The notes: generated from the letters alone by a model not told the origin. 64,000 nt of DNA from Anaerovibrio lipolyticus DSM 3074 (GCF_900141865.1 NZ_FQYW01000015.1:21342-85341); one strand, 5' to 3'. Counted from the stretch's first letter, positions 1-9,371 are shown. A program made the numbers and translations.

Positions 1-368
1 ATCTGGTCAATAGACTGATCCATTTCCTTCTGGATAGTAGCGCGGTCTGCATCAGTGTTGGTGTCGTTTGCTGCGTTTACTGCCTTTTCCTTCAAAGTCT
101 TCAGGATTTCAACAGTGGAGCTTACAGCACCTTCAGCAACCTTCATCATAGAGCCGCCGTTCTGAGCATTCTGATTTGCCTGATCCAAAGAGCGAATCTG
201 AACGCGCATTCTCTCGGAAATAGCATAACCGGATGCATCATCAGCTGCGCTGTTGATCTTCATACCGGAAGAAACCTTTTCCAGACTCTTCTTGAGAGCG
301 TTGGTGTTCTTGTTCAGAGTGTTCAGAGTGTTAATTGCGGACATGTTGTTCTTTACAACCATAGCCAT
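1..368 (-). CDS. flagellin, N-terminal part (cut by window edge)
   Basis: Encodes the N-terminal D0/D1 region of a second flagellin, the filament subunit exported by the flagellar type III system. It is nearly identical to the first ~120 residues of the complete flagellin at 558-1859, including the start MAMVVKNNMSAINTLNTLNK. The ATG at 368 has a strong ribosome site (AAGGAGG) just upstream. The gene lies downstream of the other flagellin on the same strand but is separated from it by a terminator and has its own sigma-28-like promoter. The rest of the gene is outside the window. Confidence 0.95.
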   Translation of the reverse strand, partial: MAMVVKNNMSAINTLNTLNKNTNALKKSLEKVSSGMKINSAADDASGYAISERMRVQIRSLDQANQNAQNGGSMMKVAEGAVSSTVEILKTLKEKAVNAANDTNTDADRATIQKEMDQSIDQ

Positions 369-435
369 GATAAATTCCTCCTTGATTTTTAACATTTTCA
401 GGCATCCTTGCCTGTTATTAACTTATCTGACAATA

Positions 436-462
436 ATATCGGGCATGATTTTAGATTACTTA
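436..462 (-). promoter_or_regulatory. sigma-28-like promoter of the partial flagellin gene
   Basis: On the minus strand TAAG, a 15-nt spacer, then CCCGATAT. This differs by two positions from the Bacillus-type sigma-28 consensus TAAA-N15-GCCGATAT. It sits about 70 nt upstream of the start codon, after the terminator of the preceding flagellin gene. Confidence 0.7.
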
Positions 463-481
463 AATTTTTTTTCAATTTTTT

Positions 482-514
482 CAAAAAGAAAAGGACTGAT
501 CCGAAGACCAGCCC
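482..514 (-). terminator. terminator after the complete flagellin gene
   Basis: The minus strand reads a 9-bp stem GGGCTGGTC / GATCAGTCC closed by a TTCG tetraloop, followed by TTTTCTTTTT. This is a textbook intrinsic terminator between the two flagellin genes. Confidence 0.9.
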
Positions 515-557
515 AAATCTATGGTTGTTTTGGTTAACTTGTAATCTTACTGACCAA

Positions 558-1859
558 TTACTGGAGCAGGCTGAGTACATTGGAGCTGCTCTGGTTAGCC
601 TGAGAGAGCATGGACTGTGCAGCCTGGAGAAGAACGTTGTTCTTGGTGTATTCGGTCATTTCCTTAGCCATATCAGCATCACGGATTACGGACTCTGCAC
701 TAGTTACATTCTCGCTTGCAGTGGTCAGGTTAGCCTGAGTGTACTCGAGACGGGACTCAGCGGCACCGATGGAGGTCTGCTGATCAAGAGCCTTCTGAAT
801 TGCTGCATCAAGAGCATTGATAGCTGCATTAGCCTTCTCCTGATTACCTACGGAAAGGGTAGAACCATCCATACCCTGGAGACCAAGAGCGGTTGCCTTC
901 ATGTCAGTCAAGCCAACATTGATGGACTGAGCTGCCTTGGTGCCTATCTGGAGAACAATGGAGTTGTCCTCAGACTTGTTCTGAGCACGGATAGACTCGT
1001 CGAATGCATCCAGAGAAGCATTGGCGGACTTGTTTACATTACCCTGATTATCAGTGATGTACATAGTAAAGCCGGCAATCTGGCCTGAAATACCGCTGGC
1101 ATTAGCTGCAATAGTTATTCCGCTTTCACCAGAAGCGGTGTAAACAGTGTTGCTGTTACCATCCAAACCAATGTTGGAGCTGTTGCTGGTAACCTTAAGT
1201 GCCCCAGAAGTTAAGGTAGTAATAACACCATCAAGGGTACTTGCAGAACCAACCTCCATGGAAGAGGTATAGGTCTTGCCGTCCTTAACCCAGGAAACGG
1301 TTACGGTGTCAGTGCTGTGAATGTTCAGCTTATCACCATTACGGGCTGCCAGCTCTGTCAGCTTAGTAGTTGCAGCAGTACCAGTGCTTAAGCTCTGGTT
1401 AGTCATAGCAGTAGTGGTCTGATTGGTCTTCTTGTTGTGGGAACCATCTACCAGATACTGGCCATTGAAGGTAACGTTTGCGTTATCATTAATCTGGTCA
1501 ATAGACTGGTCAAGCTCCTTCTGAATAGTAGCACGGTCTGCATCAGTGTTGGTATCGTTTGCTGCACTTACTGCCTTTTCCTTCAAGGTCTTCAGGATTT
1601 CAACAGTGGAGCTTACAGCACCTTCAGCAACCTTCATCATAGAGCCGCCGTTCTGAGCGTTCTGATTTGCCTGATCTAGGGAACGAATCTGAACACGCAT
1701 TCTCTCGGAAATAGCATAACCGGAAGCGTCATCAGCTGCGCTGTTGATCTTCATACCGGAAGAAACTTTTTCCAGACTCTTCTTAAGAGCATTGGTGTTC
1801 TTGTTCAGAGTGTTCAGGGTGTTAATTGCGGACATGTTGTTCTTTACAACCATAGCCAT
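558..1859 (-). CDS. flagellin
   Basis: Complete 433-residue flagellin. Residues 1-150 and 340-433 are the conserved D0/D1 helices, with MRVQIRSLDQANQNAQNG near residue 53 and a C-terminus ending in SNVLSLLQ. A variable Thr/Ser-rich domain lies between about 150 and 330. The start at 1859 has AAGGAGGAATT before it. It has its own sigma-28-like promoter and a strong terminator, so it is expected to be transcribed alone late in flagellar assembly. FliW and CsrA, which in Bacillus control flagellin translation, are encoded about 5 kb upstream. The usual symbol would be hag or fliC. Confidence 0.97.
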   Translation of the reverse strand: MAMVVKNNMSAINTLNTLNKNTNALKKSLEKVSSGMKINSAADDASGYAISERMRVQIRSLDQANQNAQNGGSMMKVAEGAVSSTVEILKTLKEKAVSAANDTNTDADRATIQKELDQSIDQINDNANVTFNGQYLVDGSHNKKTNQTTTAMTNQSLSTGTAATTKLTELAARNGDKLNIHSTDTVTVSWVKDGKTYTSSMEVGSASTLDGVITTLTSGALKVTSNSSNIGLDGNSNTVYTASGESGITIAANASGISGQIAGFTMYITDNQGNVNKSANASLDAFDESIRAQNKSEDNSIVLQIGTKAAQSINVGLTDMKATALGLQGMDGSTLSVGNQEKANAAINALDAAIQKALDQQTSIGAAESRLEYTQANLTTASENVTSAESVIRDADMAKEMTEYTKNNVLLQAAQSMLSQANQSSSNVLSLLQ

Positions 1860-1883
1860 AATAAATTCCTCCTTGTTTTGTCT

Positions 1884-1910
1884 ATAGCGGCTTCCTTGCC
1901 ACTAGAATTA
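1884..1910 (-). promoter_or_regulatory. sigma-28-like promoter of flagellin
   Basis: Minus strand TAAT, 15 nt, GCCGCTAT. One mismatch from consensus in each half. It is placed about 25 nt upstream of the ATG and downstream of the hairpin that ends the fliT-like gene. Confidence 0.75.
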
Positions 1911-1922
1911 AAAATATTTTAT

Positions 1923-1954
1923 AGGAGCAGGCTGACAGTTGAGCTGCCAGCCTG
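1923..1954 (-). terminator. hairpin after the fliT-like gene
   Basis: CAGGCTG and its complement CAGCCTG enclose a smaller CAG/CTG stem. The minus strand continues into an A/T-rich tract ending in ATTTTTAA. It is a weaker terminator than the one after flagellin but well placed to end the fliD-fliS-fliT unit. Confidence 0.55.
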
Positions 1955-1964
1955 ACAGCTAACA

Positions 1965-2306
1965 TTAATATTCTCGGTTGAACATATTGCCCGTGGCTAG
2001 ACCAAAGGAGTCATAGCCCCTTACAGTCATATTGTTGCGTTTTGACCGGTTCAGCCAGGAACGGGCCTTGTGCATTATCTGCATATCCATGGGCTCTATC
2101 TGCTTGCGCAGGGCCACTCCCTCCAGCGAGCGGGCATATTCATGGTCTGGGAGAGCCTGAAGCATCTCCATCAGCTGCTGGCGCTGGTCTACCAGTTCAA
2201 GGAAGGTATCAATGTCTTCTTCATCGATAAACTTCATCAATTCCCTGGTGACCGCCAGATATTTCTCCCATAGCTCCTGTTCTGTCAATTGATGCTTGCC
2301 ATCCAT
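1965..2306 (-). CDS. FliT-like flagellar chaperone
   Basis: A 113-residue, largely helical protein directly after fliS, whose stop codon is one base from this ATG. The size, the position in the fliD-fliS-fliT order and the charged helical composition fit FliT, the export chaperone of the filament cap FliD. The family is weakly conserved, so the assignment rests mainly on gene order. The ribosome site AAAAAGGAGC lies inside the end of fliS, suggesting translational coupling. Confidence 0.65.
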   Translation of the reverse strand: MDGKHQLTEQELWEKYLAVTRELMKFIDEEDIDTFLELVDQRQQLMEMLQALPDHEYARSLEGVALRKQIEPMDMQIMHKARSWLNRSKRNNMTVRGYDSFGLATGNMFNREY

Positions 2307-2307
2307 A

Positions 2308-2694
2308 TCAAGATGCTCCTTTTTCCTTTCTGGCTTTTATCATGGCCTGAGCCCAGGCAGAACGCAGCTCCTTGATGATATCCATGCACTCCGTAACCTT
2401 CTCCGGCTTGCTCCTCATATTGGCCTCCACCAGAGAATTGTATACGTAATCGTACAGCGGCATCAGCTGATGGGCTATCTCATATTTCATATCCAAGGTA
2501 ACCCGGAACTCATTGATGATATTCTCGGCCTTCTGGAGAGAAGTATTACACTGCTCCCATTTTTTCTGTTCCATGGCCTCCAAACCTTCCTTCATAAAGC
2601 GAAGGCACCCGTCATAAAGCATCAGGGTAAGGGCCTCTGGGGTAGCAGTCATTACCTGCTGGCGTTTATATGCTTCTGCAGCGTTATTCATCAT
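2308..2694 (-). CDS. fliS: flagellar export chaperone FliS
   Basis: A 128-residue FliS. It binds the C-terminal helix of flagellin in the cytosol and prevents premature polymerisation. The family start (AAEAYKRQQVMTATPEALT) and the LMLYDGCLRFMKEGLEAM motif are clear, and the length is standard. It follows fliD by about 20 nt and overlaps the control region of the fliT-like gene, so all three are probably one unit. Confidence 0.96.
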   Translation of the reverse strand: MMNNAAEAYKRQQVMTATPEALTLMLYDGCLRFMKEGLEAMEQKKWEQCNTSLQKAENIINEFRVTLDMKYEIAHQLMPLYDYVYNSLVEANMRSKPEKVTECMDIIKELRSAWAQAMIKARKEKGAS

Positions 2695-2713
2695 AATACA
2701 AATCTCCTAACTA

Positions 2714-5700
2714 TCAGGAAAACGAACCACTAATATAGCCAAGCTGCATATTGAGTTTGGACAAAGCCACCTCCATGGCATCATAGCGCTTATACAGCTT
2801 GTTTTCATAGGAAGTCATCAGGGTCTTGAAGCTGCTCATCTTGGTCTGCATATTGGTAATCAGCTTGCCCAGATAACTCTGATCATCAGTATCCTTGGAG
2901 GTGCCGGCTATATCGGAAATCTTGGACATGTGATTGGTCATCACATTGTACAGGCGGTTGGCCACACCAGTATTGGCATAATCCAGCTTGCTCTGTGCAC
3001 TGGTAATCTTGTTCTTGTTGGTAGTCCCGGCAATATAGGTGCTGTCCTGGTCTGAAGCAAAGAGCTGATATACGCAGTCCGGGTCAGCTGCCAAGGCTTT
3101 CTTCAGCTTATCAGTATCCAAGGTAAGATGCCCCTTGGTGTTGGTGGTAGTAATACCGATGGAAGACAAGGTATTGTACTCACTGTCCACTGCATCCACC
3201 TTGGTGTAGATAGCCTCACGCATAGCACTTACCAGAGACTGGATTTCACTGTTATGGTAAAGCAGACCAGACTTGGCTTTTTCAGTCCACTTCTCTATCT
3301 GCTTCTCGGTCATCTCTTCCTCCTGGCGTTTGCTGAGAGGCTTATAGTCAGAATACTTCTTTTCGGACAGCTTTTCGTTAAGGGAATCCAACAGCTTGTT
3401 GTAGTCCTCCACGAAGTTCTTTACATAGTCTACAATCTTGTCCGTATCCTGACTTACACTGATGGTAGCCTTAGAGCCTGCCGCAGTGGTATCCAGGAAG
3501 GTGTAGGTAACACCGGCCACAGTAAGCTTGTTGGTATCATTGTCGTATGTCTTGCCATCAATGGTAACGCTGGCATTTGTACCAGCCCACTGGTGAGCCT
3601 GCCCGGCTTCTTCCTTTGCCTGCTTGGTTTCTTCGCTTTCCGCAAAGCCCATCTTTGATACTAAAGCACTAGCCAAACTATCAACGCCCGTAAGCGTAGC
3701 ATCACCAGCATTATTGGTCAAGCTAAATTTTCCAGTAGACGAATCATAAGCTGCTGTCACACTGACACCGGCAGATGTAGCCGCTGTGTTAATCTTATCA
3801 ACCAGAGTACTGAAATCACCACTGCCCTTCAATGTGCCGGAGCCGCTGGTATCAAACAAATCAGCATAGGTCAATGCCACCTCTGTCTCATTGCTGCCAT
3901 CGCTCACCTTAAAGCTAAGGGCAGTATCGGTAGCAGCCACAGTTTCAGAGCTGCCATCACTCTTTTTTACTGTCAGTGAACCATCCGTGTTCTTTACTGC
4001 GGTAAAACCTACAGCAGCGGCCAAGGTATCATCCGTGCTGTACTGGTTGACACGGGTAATACCAGTGGAGGTCTTATAGGCCATAGTGCTTGGGTCAGCC
4101 GCACTAAGGTTCAGCTTGCCTGACACATCCACTACCGAACCGTCAGCATTGGTAATAGTAATATTGCCATTCGGATTTAAAAGGCTAAATGTACCATTTG
4201 CATAGCTAGCCTCTATATTCAAGCCGGCAGCATTAATCTTATCTGCCAATACGCTGAGAGAATTTGTCGGATTTCTAACGGTTACAGTTTCATACGGTCC
4301 AACCGTAGCTGTTGAGCCATCCTGCTTTGTAACCCGGATATTATTTCCGTTATTGTAGCCAAGAGCCGAATAGTCAACTAGATCACCATAATTCAAGGTA
4401 ATGGTAGCAGAATTGTCCCCATCACTCAATTCAAAGGTAAACAAGGACTCCGCTTTCTTAACTGCCTGCCCAGCGGTTTGCGTAAAATCAGGATTAGAAC
4501 CAGTCTGAGTTGCTCCAACCTGAACCTCAGAGCCATTCGTCAAAACCTTTAACTGGAAAGTACCATCACCTAGAGGGTGATACATATTGGTATGCAATCC
4601 AAACACATCTGCCAGATTACTGCTATTATCGACAGTCAAATAGGTAAGGCTAGGACTGGTAGCCAGATTCAAGCTATCAATCATCTGCTGAGCGACACCC
4701 TGATTTGTACCAGTACCATCAGCAGTGAGATTCGCCTGACCGCTTGGATTGGACAGGGAGAAGCTATCCTTTATTGCATCATAAGCTGCAGTGATGCCTA
4801 ACCCAGTTGCATTAATCTTGGAAGCCAGCTCATCTAATCCGGCATTGCCCCCCAGACTGCTCTTGGAACCAATATCGTCCAGATTAAACAGCTCTCCCAA
4901 AGTAAAGCTAACAGTAGCACTATCCGTGCCATTGCTGAGATTCATGGAGAAGGCTGTTTCATCAGCCCCAGTATAAGTACCATCTGCATTCTTGGTAAAT
5001 GTACCCAGCTCGCTGCCACTATGGTCTTTAACTGTGATAGTATAAGAGCCATCACCATTATCTACAGATGTAGCTGTTAATCCCAATACATCCTTCATGC
5101 TCACTGACTGAGAGCTGTTGGTAATGCTGGTAGTAAGGTCAACAGACTCCATGGTAGTCTTCATGGCAGTTGGGGTGGCAAAACTAATACGGTCACTGAG
5201 AACACCAGTAGAAGCGTTGTAAGTACCAAGGTTCAAATGATTGAACAGTGTTGCTGTATTGTCATTCTCAACAGTAATGTCAATGATATTGCTCTTGCCG
5301 CTGGTCTTGTTATACAGACTGAAGGTGTCATTTGCAGTATCATAGCCACCCTGAATATTGGCCCCGGTCTTGGCAAAAGCACTGGCAAAATCGTTCAAGG
5401 TCTTTCCGCCGCTGAATACAGCACTGCCATCACCGGTATAGCCGGTATACTCACCACTCTTATAACCAGTGAAGAGCTCATCATAGGTGTAGCTGAGAGT
5501 GTATTCAGTATCACTGCCTGCTGTATCCTTTATCTTCAAAGAAATAGCCACATCACTGCCATTTACAGTATCAGTAGTGCCATCAGCCCGGGTAATATTG
5601 TAGGTAAAGTTCCAATTACTGCCATCCTCGGTAGCCGTAGCTACACTGTAGCTCTTAAACAGCACATCCGCCAGGTTGTTGCTGGCCGATGCACTGGTAT

Positions 5701-6082
5701 TGGCTCTGGTAACCCCTAAATTATTACCAGAGGAATCCTGTGTCGTCAAAAGATAAGCATTGCTGGCCACAGAATCTACCGTAACAACATGATTCATAGC
5801 CGCAGCGGCACCATTGGCAGTGGCAGTTACTACACTGCTGTTGGAGCTGGTTGCCTGCATGGCGTTCATGTTTGACTGCATTTTATAGGTAGACAAGGTG
5901 CCATACTTATATGTAGTCAAATCATTATATACGCCATTGTACGCTTCTTTCAGCCAGGTATTTGCAATCTCCTGCTGTTCCATCTTGTCATACTGCTTGT
6001 TTTTGCTGGACATGCCCATCTTTACCAAGGATTCAATGTCCAGCCCAGAGCCTGACAAGCCATAAATTCCATTTACGCCCAT
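2714..6082 (-). CDS. fliD: flagellar filament cap FliD, very large
   Basis: 1122-residue filament cap protein (hook-associated protein 2). The N-terminus, beginning MGVNGIYGLSGSGLDIESLV, and the C-terminal helical segment (about 860-1122, with LGYISGSFS at the end) are the conserved parts that contact the filament. Most FliD proteins are 450-700 residues long. The extra length is a middle region in which a module of about 175 residues recurs about four times. Each module has a hydrophobic Tyr/Asp/Leu motif (YTYDELF, FTLGELF, LNYGDLV, LTYADLF) followed by 'INATG..I.A.YD...FSL.N'. The repeats are probably surface-exposed and may vary between strains. Confidence 0.95.
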   Translation of the reverse strand: MGVNGIYGLSGSGLDIESLVKMGMSSKNKQYDKMEQQEIANTWLKEAYNGVYNDLTTYKYGTLSTYKMQSNMNAMQATSSNSSVVTATANGAAAAMNHVVTVDSVASNAYLLTTQDSSGNNLGVTRANTSASASNNLADVLFKSYSVATATEDGSNWNFTYNITRADGTTDTVNGSDVAISLKIKDTAGSDTEYTLSYTYDELFTGYKSGEYTGYTGDGSAVFSGGKTLNDFASAFAKTGANIQGGYDTANDTFSLYNKTSGKSNIIDITVENDNTATLFNHLNLGTYNASTGVLSDRISFATPTAMKTTMESVDLTTSITNSSQSVSMKDVLGLTATSVDNGDGSYTITVKDHSGSELGTFTKNADGTYTGADETAFSMNLSNGTDSATVSFTLGELFNLDDIGSKSSLGGNAGLDELASKINATGLGITAAYDAIKDSFSLSNPSGQANLTADGTGTNQGVAQQMIDSLNLATSPSLTYLTVDNSSNLADVFGLHTNMYHPLGDGTFQLKVLTNGSEVQVGATQTGSNPDFTQTAGQAVKKAESLFTFELSDGDNSATITLNYGDLVDYSALGYNNGNNIRVTKQDGSTATVGPYETVTVRNPTNSLSVLADKINAAGLNIEASYANGTFSLLNPNGNITITNADGSVVDVSGKLNLSAADPSTMAYKTSTGITRVNQYSTDDTLAAAVGFTAVKNTDGSLTVKKSDGSSETVAATDTALSFKVSDGSNETEVALTYADLFDTSGSGTLKGSGDFSTLVDKINTAATSAGVSVTAAYDSSTGKFSLTNNAGDATLTGVDSLASALVSKMGFAESEETKQAKEEAGQAHQWAGTNASVTIDGKTYDNDTNKLTVAGVTYTFLDTTAAGSKATISVSQDTDKIVDYVKNFVEDYNKLLDSLNEKLSEKKYSDYKPLSKRQEEEMTEKQIEKWTEKAKSGLLYHNSEIQSLVSAMREAIYTKVDAVDSEYNTLSSIGITTTNTKGHLTLDTDKLKKALAADPDCVYQLFASDQDSTYIAGTTNKNKITSAQSKLDYANTGVANRLYNVMTNHMSKISDIAGTSKDTDDQSYLGKLITNMQTKMSSFKTLMTSYENKLYKRYDAMEVALSKLNMQLGYISGSFS

Positions 6083-6097
6083 TTTAAGGACCCCCTT

Positions 6098-6553
6098 TTA
6101 CGCGTTACGATCGAGGAAAGCGCCCAGCCATTCCTGAGCCTTTATCATACCCTCTACCATTTCTTCAGGTGGGTATTCCTTAATAACCTCATTTGTCTTC
6201 TTGTCAATCATCTTAACTGACATTACATTTACTTCCTTGTGATACTGGAATTCCAGATCACAGTTGAGCTTACTCATAAGCTCGTTGAGTTCCTTTGTCA
6301 TTTCGCTGACAAATTCCTCATTAATATTATCCAATGCTTGCTGCTTTGGATCCTGCTCTTTTTCTTCGTTGTCTGCTTGACCTGCGTCCTGGCTTGCAGC
6401 AATCCTATCAATAGTGCCGGCCTCATCTACTTTTATATCAACAGGAGCCACCTTGTTTTCCACTGGCTCTGCTGTTCTCTTCTGGCTAGCCCCATTGTCC
6501 ATTGCTGAAACAACTACTGCCGCAGCTGTCATGTCTGAAATGCTTCCTACCAC
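6098..6553 (-). CDS. flaG: FlaG family protein
   Basis: 151 residues. The C-terminal half carries the FlaG signature (LEFQYHKEVNVMSVKMIDK followed by a TNEVIKEYPPEEM-type motif). The N-terminal ~70 residues are low-complexity and acidic. FlaG proteins influence filament length and usually sit beside fliD, as here. Translation most likely starts at the GTG at 6553, preceded by GGAGGGATTTAAA. Confidence 0.9.
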   Translation of the reverse strand: MVGSISDMTAAAVVVSAMDNGASQKRTAEPVENKVAPVDIKVDEAGTIDRIAASQDAGQADNEEKEQDPKQQALDNINEEFVSEMTKELNELMSKLNCDLEFQYHKEVNVMSVKMIDKKTNEVIKEYPPEEMVEGMIKAQEWLGAFLDRNA

Positions 6554-6588
6554 TTTAAATCCCTCCGTAGAAAAAATATTATAATCCT

Positions 6589-6810
6589 TTATTTTGGTAA
6601 CGCCTTGGACAAATCTATATTGTCTGCCGGAGCCGCTGCCTTGCGATTTTCATCCTTGATGACCTTATAGATTTCTCCTCTATAGACCTTAACACTGCGA
6701 GGGGCGTCGATGGCTAATCGCACATTGTCGCCATTTACCTCGACAATATTGATAACTATGTCATCCCCGATCATAATCTGTTGCTTCGGGTGTCGTGTAA
6801 GAACCAGCAT
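6589..6810 (-). CDS. csrA: translational regulator CsrA
   Basis: 73-residue RNA-binding regulator. It starts MLVLTRHPKQQIMIGDDI and contains the VRLAIDAPRSVKVYRGEIY region that forms the RNA-binding face. In Bacillus, CsrA represses flagellin (hag) translation and is antagonised by FliW. Here fliW ends 3 nt before this start and supplies the ribosome site GGAGGAATAG, the classic fliW-csrA coupling. The C-terminal ~20 residues are a non-conserved tail. Confidence 0.97.
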   Translation of the reverse strand: MLVLTRHPKQQIMIGDDIVINIVEVNGDNVRLAIDAPRSVKVYRGEIYKVIKDENRKAAAPADNIDLSKALPK

Positions 6811-6813
6811 ACT

Positions 6814-7254
6814 CTATTCCTCCTTTTCCGGGAACAGCCTATGCTTCGTAGTATAATTTGTTTTTTCCAGCACAACCTGTCTTGCCTTCATATTGGACTG
6901 ATTTATAACTATAGGTGCCAACAAATTTGTGGTCATATTTTTCACGCCTGTTGACGGTATGGTAATAAGGGAACAAACCAGCACATCTGCATCATTGGTA
7001 ACTCCCAGTGCCTCCATATTGGCATCATCCAGTTCAAATGTATAATCCGGAAAAAATACAAATGGATCTGTCATGAGAAAGGCCAGCTCCGGTGTGGCTG
7101 CTGACTGTAAAAACAGGTACGGGCTCTCCTCGTCGTAAGGGAGAATTGCAAATTCCCTCTCGTCCTCAAAGGCAGGTATACCATGTTCAAAGGTAACAAT
7201 AGACTTTTCTTCAACTTCAATTTCACCAAATCTGGTAGTATTAATCTTTCTCAT
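6814..7254 (-). CDS. fliW: flagellar assembly factor FliW
   Basis: 146 residues, typical length, starting with INTTRFGEIEVEEKSIVTFE, and with the FLMTDPFVFFPDY segment. FliW binds either flagellin or CsrA, coupling flagellin secretion to its translation. The ribosome site GGAGGC lies just before the ATG. It is upstream of csrA in one unit. Confidence 0.97.
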   Translation of the reverse strand: MRKINTTRFGEIEVEEKSIVTFEHGIPAFEDEREFAILPYDEESPYLFLQSAATPELAFLMTDPFVFFPDYTFELDDANMEALGVTNDADVLVCSLITIPSTGVKNMTTNLLAPIVINQSNMKARQVVLEKTNYTTKHRLFPEKEE

Positions 7255-7284
7255 TCATAGCCTCCATTATTAATACTGGATGTA

Positions 7285-7331
7285 CCTCATCCGTCACGCT
7301 ACGCGTGCCACCTTCCCCAGAGGGGAAGGCT
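7285..7331. repeat. REP-like element D, copy 1
   Basis: About 47 bp: CCTCATCCG, a short GC-rich hairpin, then CACCTTCCCC and GGGGAAGGC. Copies occur at 9320, 13881, 16108 and 23701. The inner edge (GGCTA) includes the TAG stop codon of the gene at 7330-7932. Confidence 0.85.
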
Positions 7332-7932
7332 AAACTCGCATATCATAACGTCCAACGGAAATCCATTGGTTTACATAGCCCTTTCTTGCCAAGGTGGTCT
7401 GAGCAGAGCCGGGACGGTTCTCTATCTCCGGGGTTGCCGTGGCCTTGATACTGGTAGTATCGCTGCCCGGATCCATCCTGCCCTTTATCTCAGATGGGTG
7501 CACGGTAATTTCCGGGTCTGGAATCTTTACTGCCTCCCACTGGGGCCACTGCAATATCTCGCCTCTCAGCCGCGACTTGGCTTCATTGCCGATAAGATTG
7601 CTATGGGGATGGGCACCGTTCTTGGCAAAATTCCAAGCCGACTGGGTCAGCCTTGAGGTATTGGCCTGTACTGACTGGAACCCTTCTCCGCCATACTTCC
7701 TGGCAAAATCATCGTGATTCAAAAAGCCATAAGCCGTGCGGGAATTGTAGGTATCAATATCTATCTCCACCAGGGTAGCGGCCACATCCGCCAGCGGTGG
7801 GTCATAGTTTCGGTGAAGCTCTGCCGGGCGAAAGGTATTTTTTATGGCCCGGGGCTGCTCCTGATGAATACTGATCTGAGGCAGCTCATGACTAATATTC
7901 AAATATTTCATCTCTGCCAGCATGGTACTCAC
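7330..7932 (-). CDS. DUF6470-type protein (YviE-like)
   Basis: 200 residues with no enzyme motif. It occupies the place of B. subtilis yviE, between flgL and fliW, and has the same general look: a hydrophobic/PQISI-type N-terminus and a conserved R.A..A..A..Y...G....-type middle. Its function is not established. Its stop codon lies at the edge of a REP-like repeat, so the C-terminus may have been altered slightly by the insertion. Confidence 0.7.
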   Translation of the reverse strand: MSTMLAEMKYLNISHELPQISIHQEQPRAIKNTFRPAELHRNYDPPLADVAATLVEIDIDTYNSRTAYGFLNHDDFARKYGGEGFQSVQANTSRLTQSAWNFAKNGAHPHSNLIGNEAKSRLRGEILQWPQWEAVKIPDPEITVHPSEIKGRMDPGSDTTSIKATATPEIENRPGSAQTTLARKGYVNQWISVGRYDMRV

Positions 7933-7972
7933 CTCTTTAATATATGTTCGTGATTTTAAGCAGAAAAATTAA

Positions 7973-9292
7973 TTACAGGTAATCTGCCAATGTACCAGGC
8001 AGAATCTTGGACCCTACTGACAGGGACAAACTGTAGATGGTCTGATACTCCATAAGCTGAGTAGCCAGCTTGGCCACATCGGTGCTGGACACATCTGTGA
8101 TGTCGCTGGTGATGGACTCATCCTGAGTCACCAGCATATCCGAGGCTGCACTGTAGGCCTGCTGCCGGGCCGCCATGGTAGTCTGGGCTCCCAGTACCTG
8201 GGAATGAGCCGCATCGCTGATGGTAAGGCCATCTTCAGCAGCCCAATGGTTATCAGCTGAATCAATTTTAGCTACGGCATACAACAACTCATTTAACATG
8301 GCTGTACCGGAACCCGGAGTATTTTCAGCATCGAAAATATCACTGCCGAAAACATCCTGCCCAGTCTGGTTTACCGTATCAGTAGCCTTGTCCACGCCAC
8401 CAGTTTTCTTTACCATGGAAATATATTTGGCGTCGCCCTCATAGGACACTATATACTGCTTAGTGGTGGCAAATTTTAAATTTACTGTTTCACCGCCAAC
8501 AGTTATATCTACATTGTAGCTCTCACCATCTGAATTAATAACACCATACTCGTCAAAATATTTACTTACCTTTTCTGAACCAGAAGTAGCGTCCCAAGCA
8601 GCAATAGTAGCTGACTCATCACCATCAGCAACGGTCCTGCCCTCAGCTACTTTATCCTTGTAGCCATTTTCTACAAAGTCTTTAGTATAAACCTTGCCAT
8701 CTTTAACGTTCAAATAAAACACATTATTTTCATTGGTTGAATCAACCAATTTAAGCATTTGGGTGACAGAGTGCTCGTCATTGACGGTATTAAAGAATTT
8801 TGCCTGATTATCGCTAAGAGTCTTGGTTTCACCCCGGCTCTTCTTTTCGGAAGATATACTAAACGGCATGGTGGTATCGGACTGGCCGGAGAACAGATAG
8901 CGGTCACCTATCTGGGCATTCATGTCTGATACAACCTCCTGGACACTGGCCAACAGCTCCTTGGCAATATCCTTCATATCATTTTCGTTGTTGGTGGAGT
9001 TGCCGGCGGCCACAACCTTTCCCTTAAACTCCTTCATTCTCTCAGTTACATTAACCAATGCCGCATCGCTGTTCTTCATCCAGGAAACTGCCGTGGTAAT
9101 GTCCTCCTGGAACTGCTCCACATTGGTGAGGGAATTTTTATATCTTAAATATTTGGAATAACCTACTGCATCGTCAGAGGCACGATGGAGCTTCTTGCCA
9201 TCGCTCTGCTCAAACAGCTTGGTATACCGCTCGTAGGAACCATTAAGCTGCTTCAAGTAATTGTTGGTCATCATTGTGCTGCTTATACGCAT
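7973..9292 (-). CDS. flgL: hook-filament junction protein FlgL
   Basis: 439 residues. The N-terminus, starting MRISSTMMTNNYLKQLNGSY, and the C-terminal helix ending in LSVGSKILPGTLADYL mark FlgL (HAP3), which joins the hook to the filament. It is longer than the ~300-residue Bacillus protein because of a central variable domain (about 170-340). It follows flgK in the usual order, with an inverted REP-like element in the gap. Confidence 0.94.
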   Translation of the reverse strand: MRISSTMMTNNYLKQLNGSYERYTKLFEQSDGKKLHRASDDAVGYSKYLRYKNSLTNVEQFQEDITTAVSWMKNSDAALVNVTERMKEFKGKVVAAGNSTNNENDMKDIAKELLASVQEVVSDMNAQIGDRYLFSGQSDTTMPFSISSEKKSRGETKTLSDNQAKFFNTVNDEHSVTQMLKLVDSTNENNVFYLNVKDGKVYTKDFVENGYKDKVAEGRTVADGDESATIAAWDATSGSEKVSKYFDEYGVINSDGESYNVDITVGGETVNLKFATTKQYIVSYEGDAKYISMVKKTGGVDKATDTVNQTGQDVFGSDIFDAENTPGSGTAMLNELLYAVAKIDSADNHWAAEDGLTISDAAHSQVLGAQTTMAARQQAYSAASDMLVTQDESITSDITDVSSTDVAKLATQLMEYQTIYSLSLSVGSKILPGTLADYL

Positions 9293-9319
9293 AATCTATA
9301 CCTTACCTTTCTTTTTTGC

Positions 9320-9358
9320 CATCCCCTCTGGGGAGGGTGCCCGCAGGGCGGGTGAGGT
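9320..9358. repeat. REP-like element D, copy 2 (inverted)
   Basis: Same parts as the copy at 7285 but in the opposite orientation: CCCCTCTGGGGAGGGTG, a GCCCGCAGGGC hairpin, then GGGTGAGG. It lies between flgK and flgL. Confidence 0.75.
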
Positions 9359-9371
9359 CATCTGTCAATTA

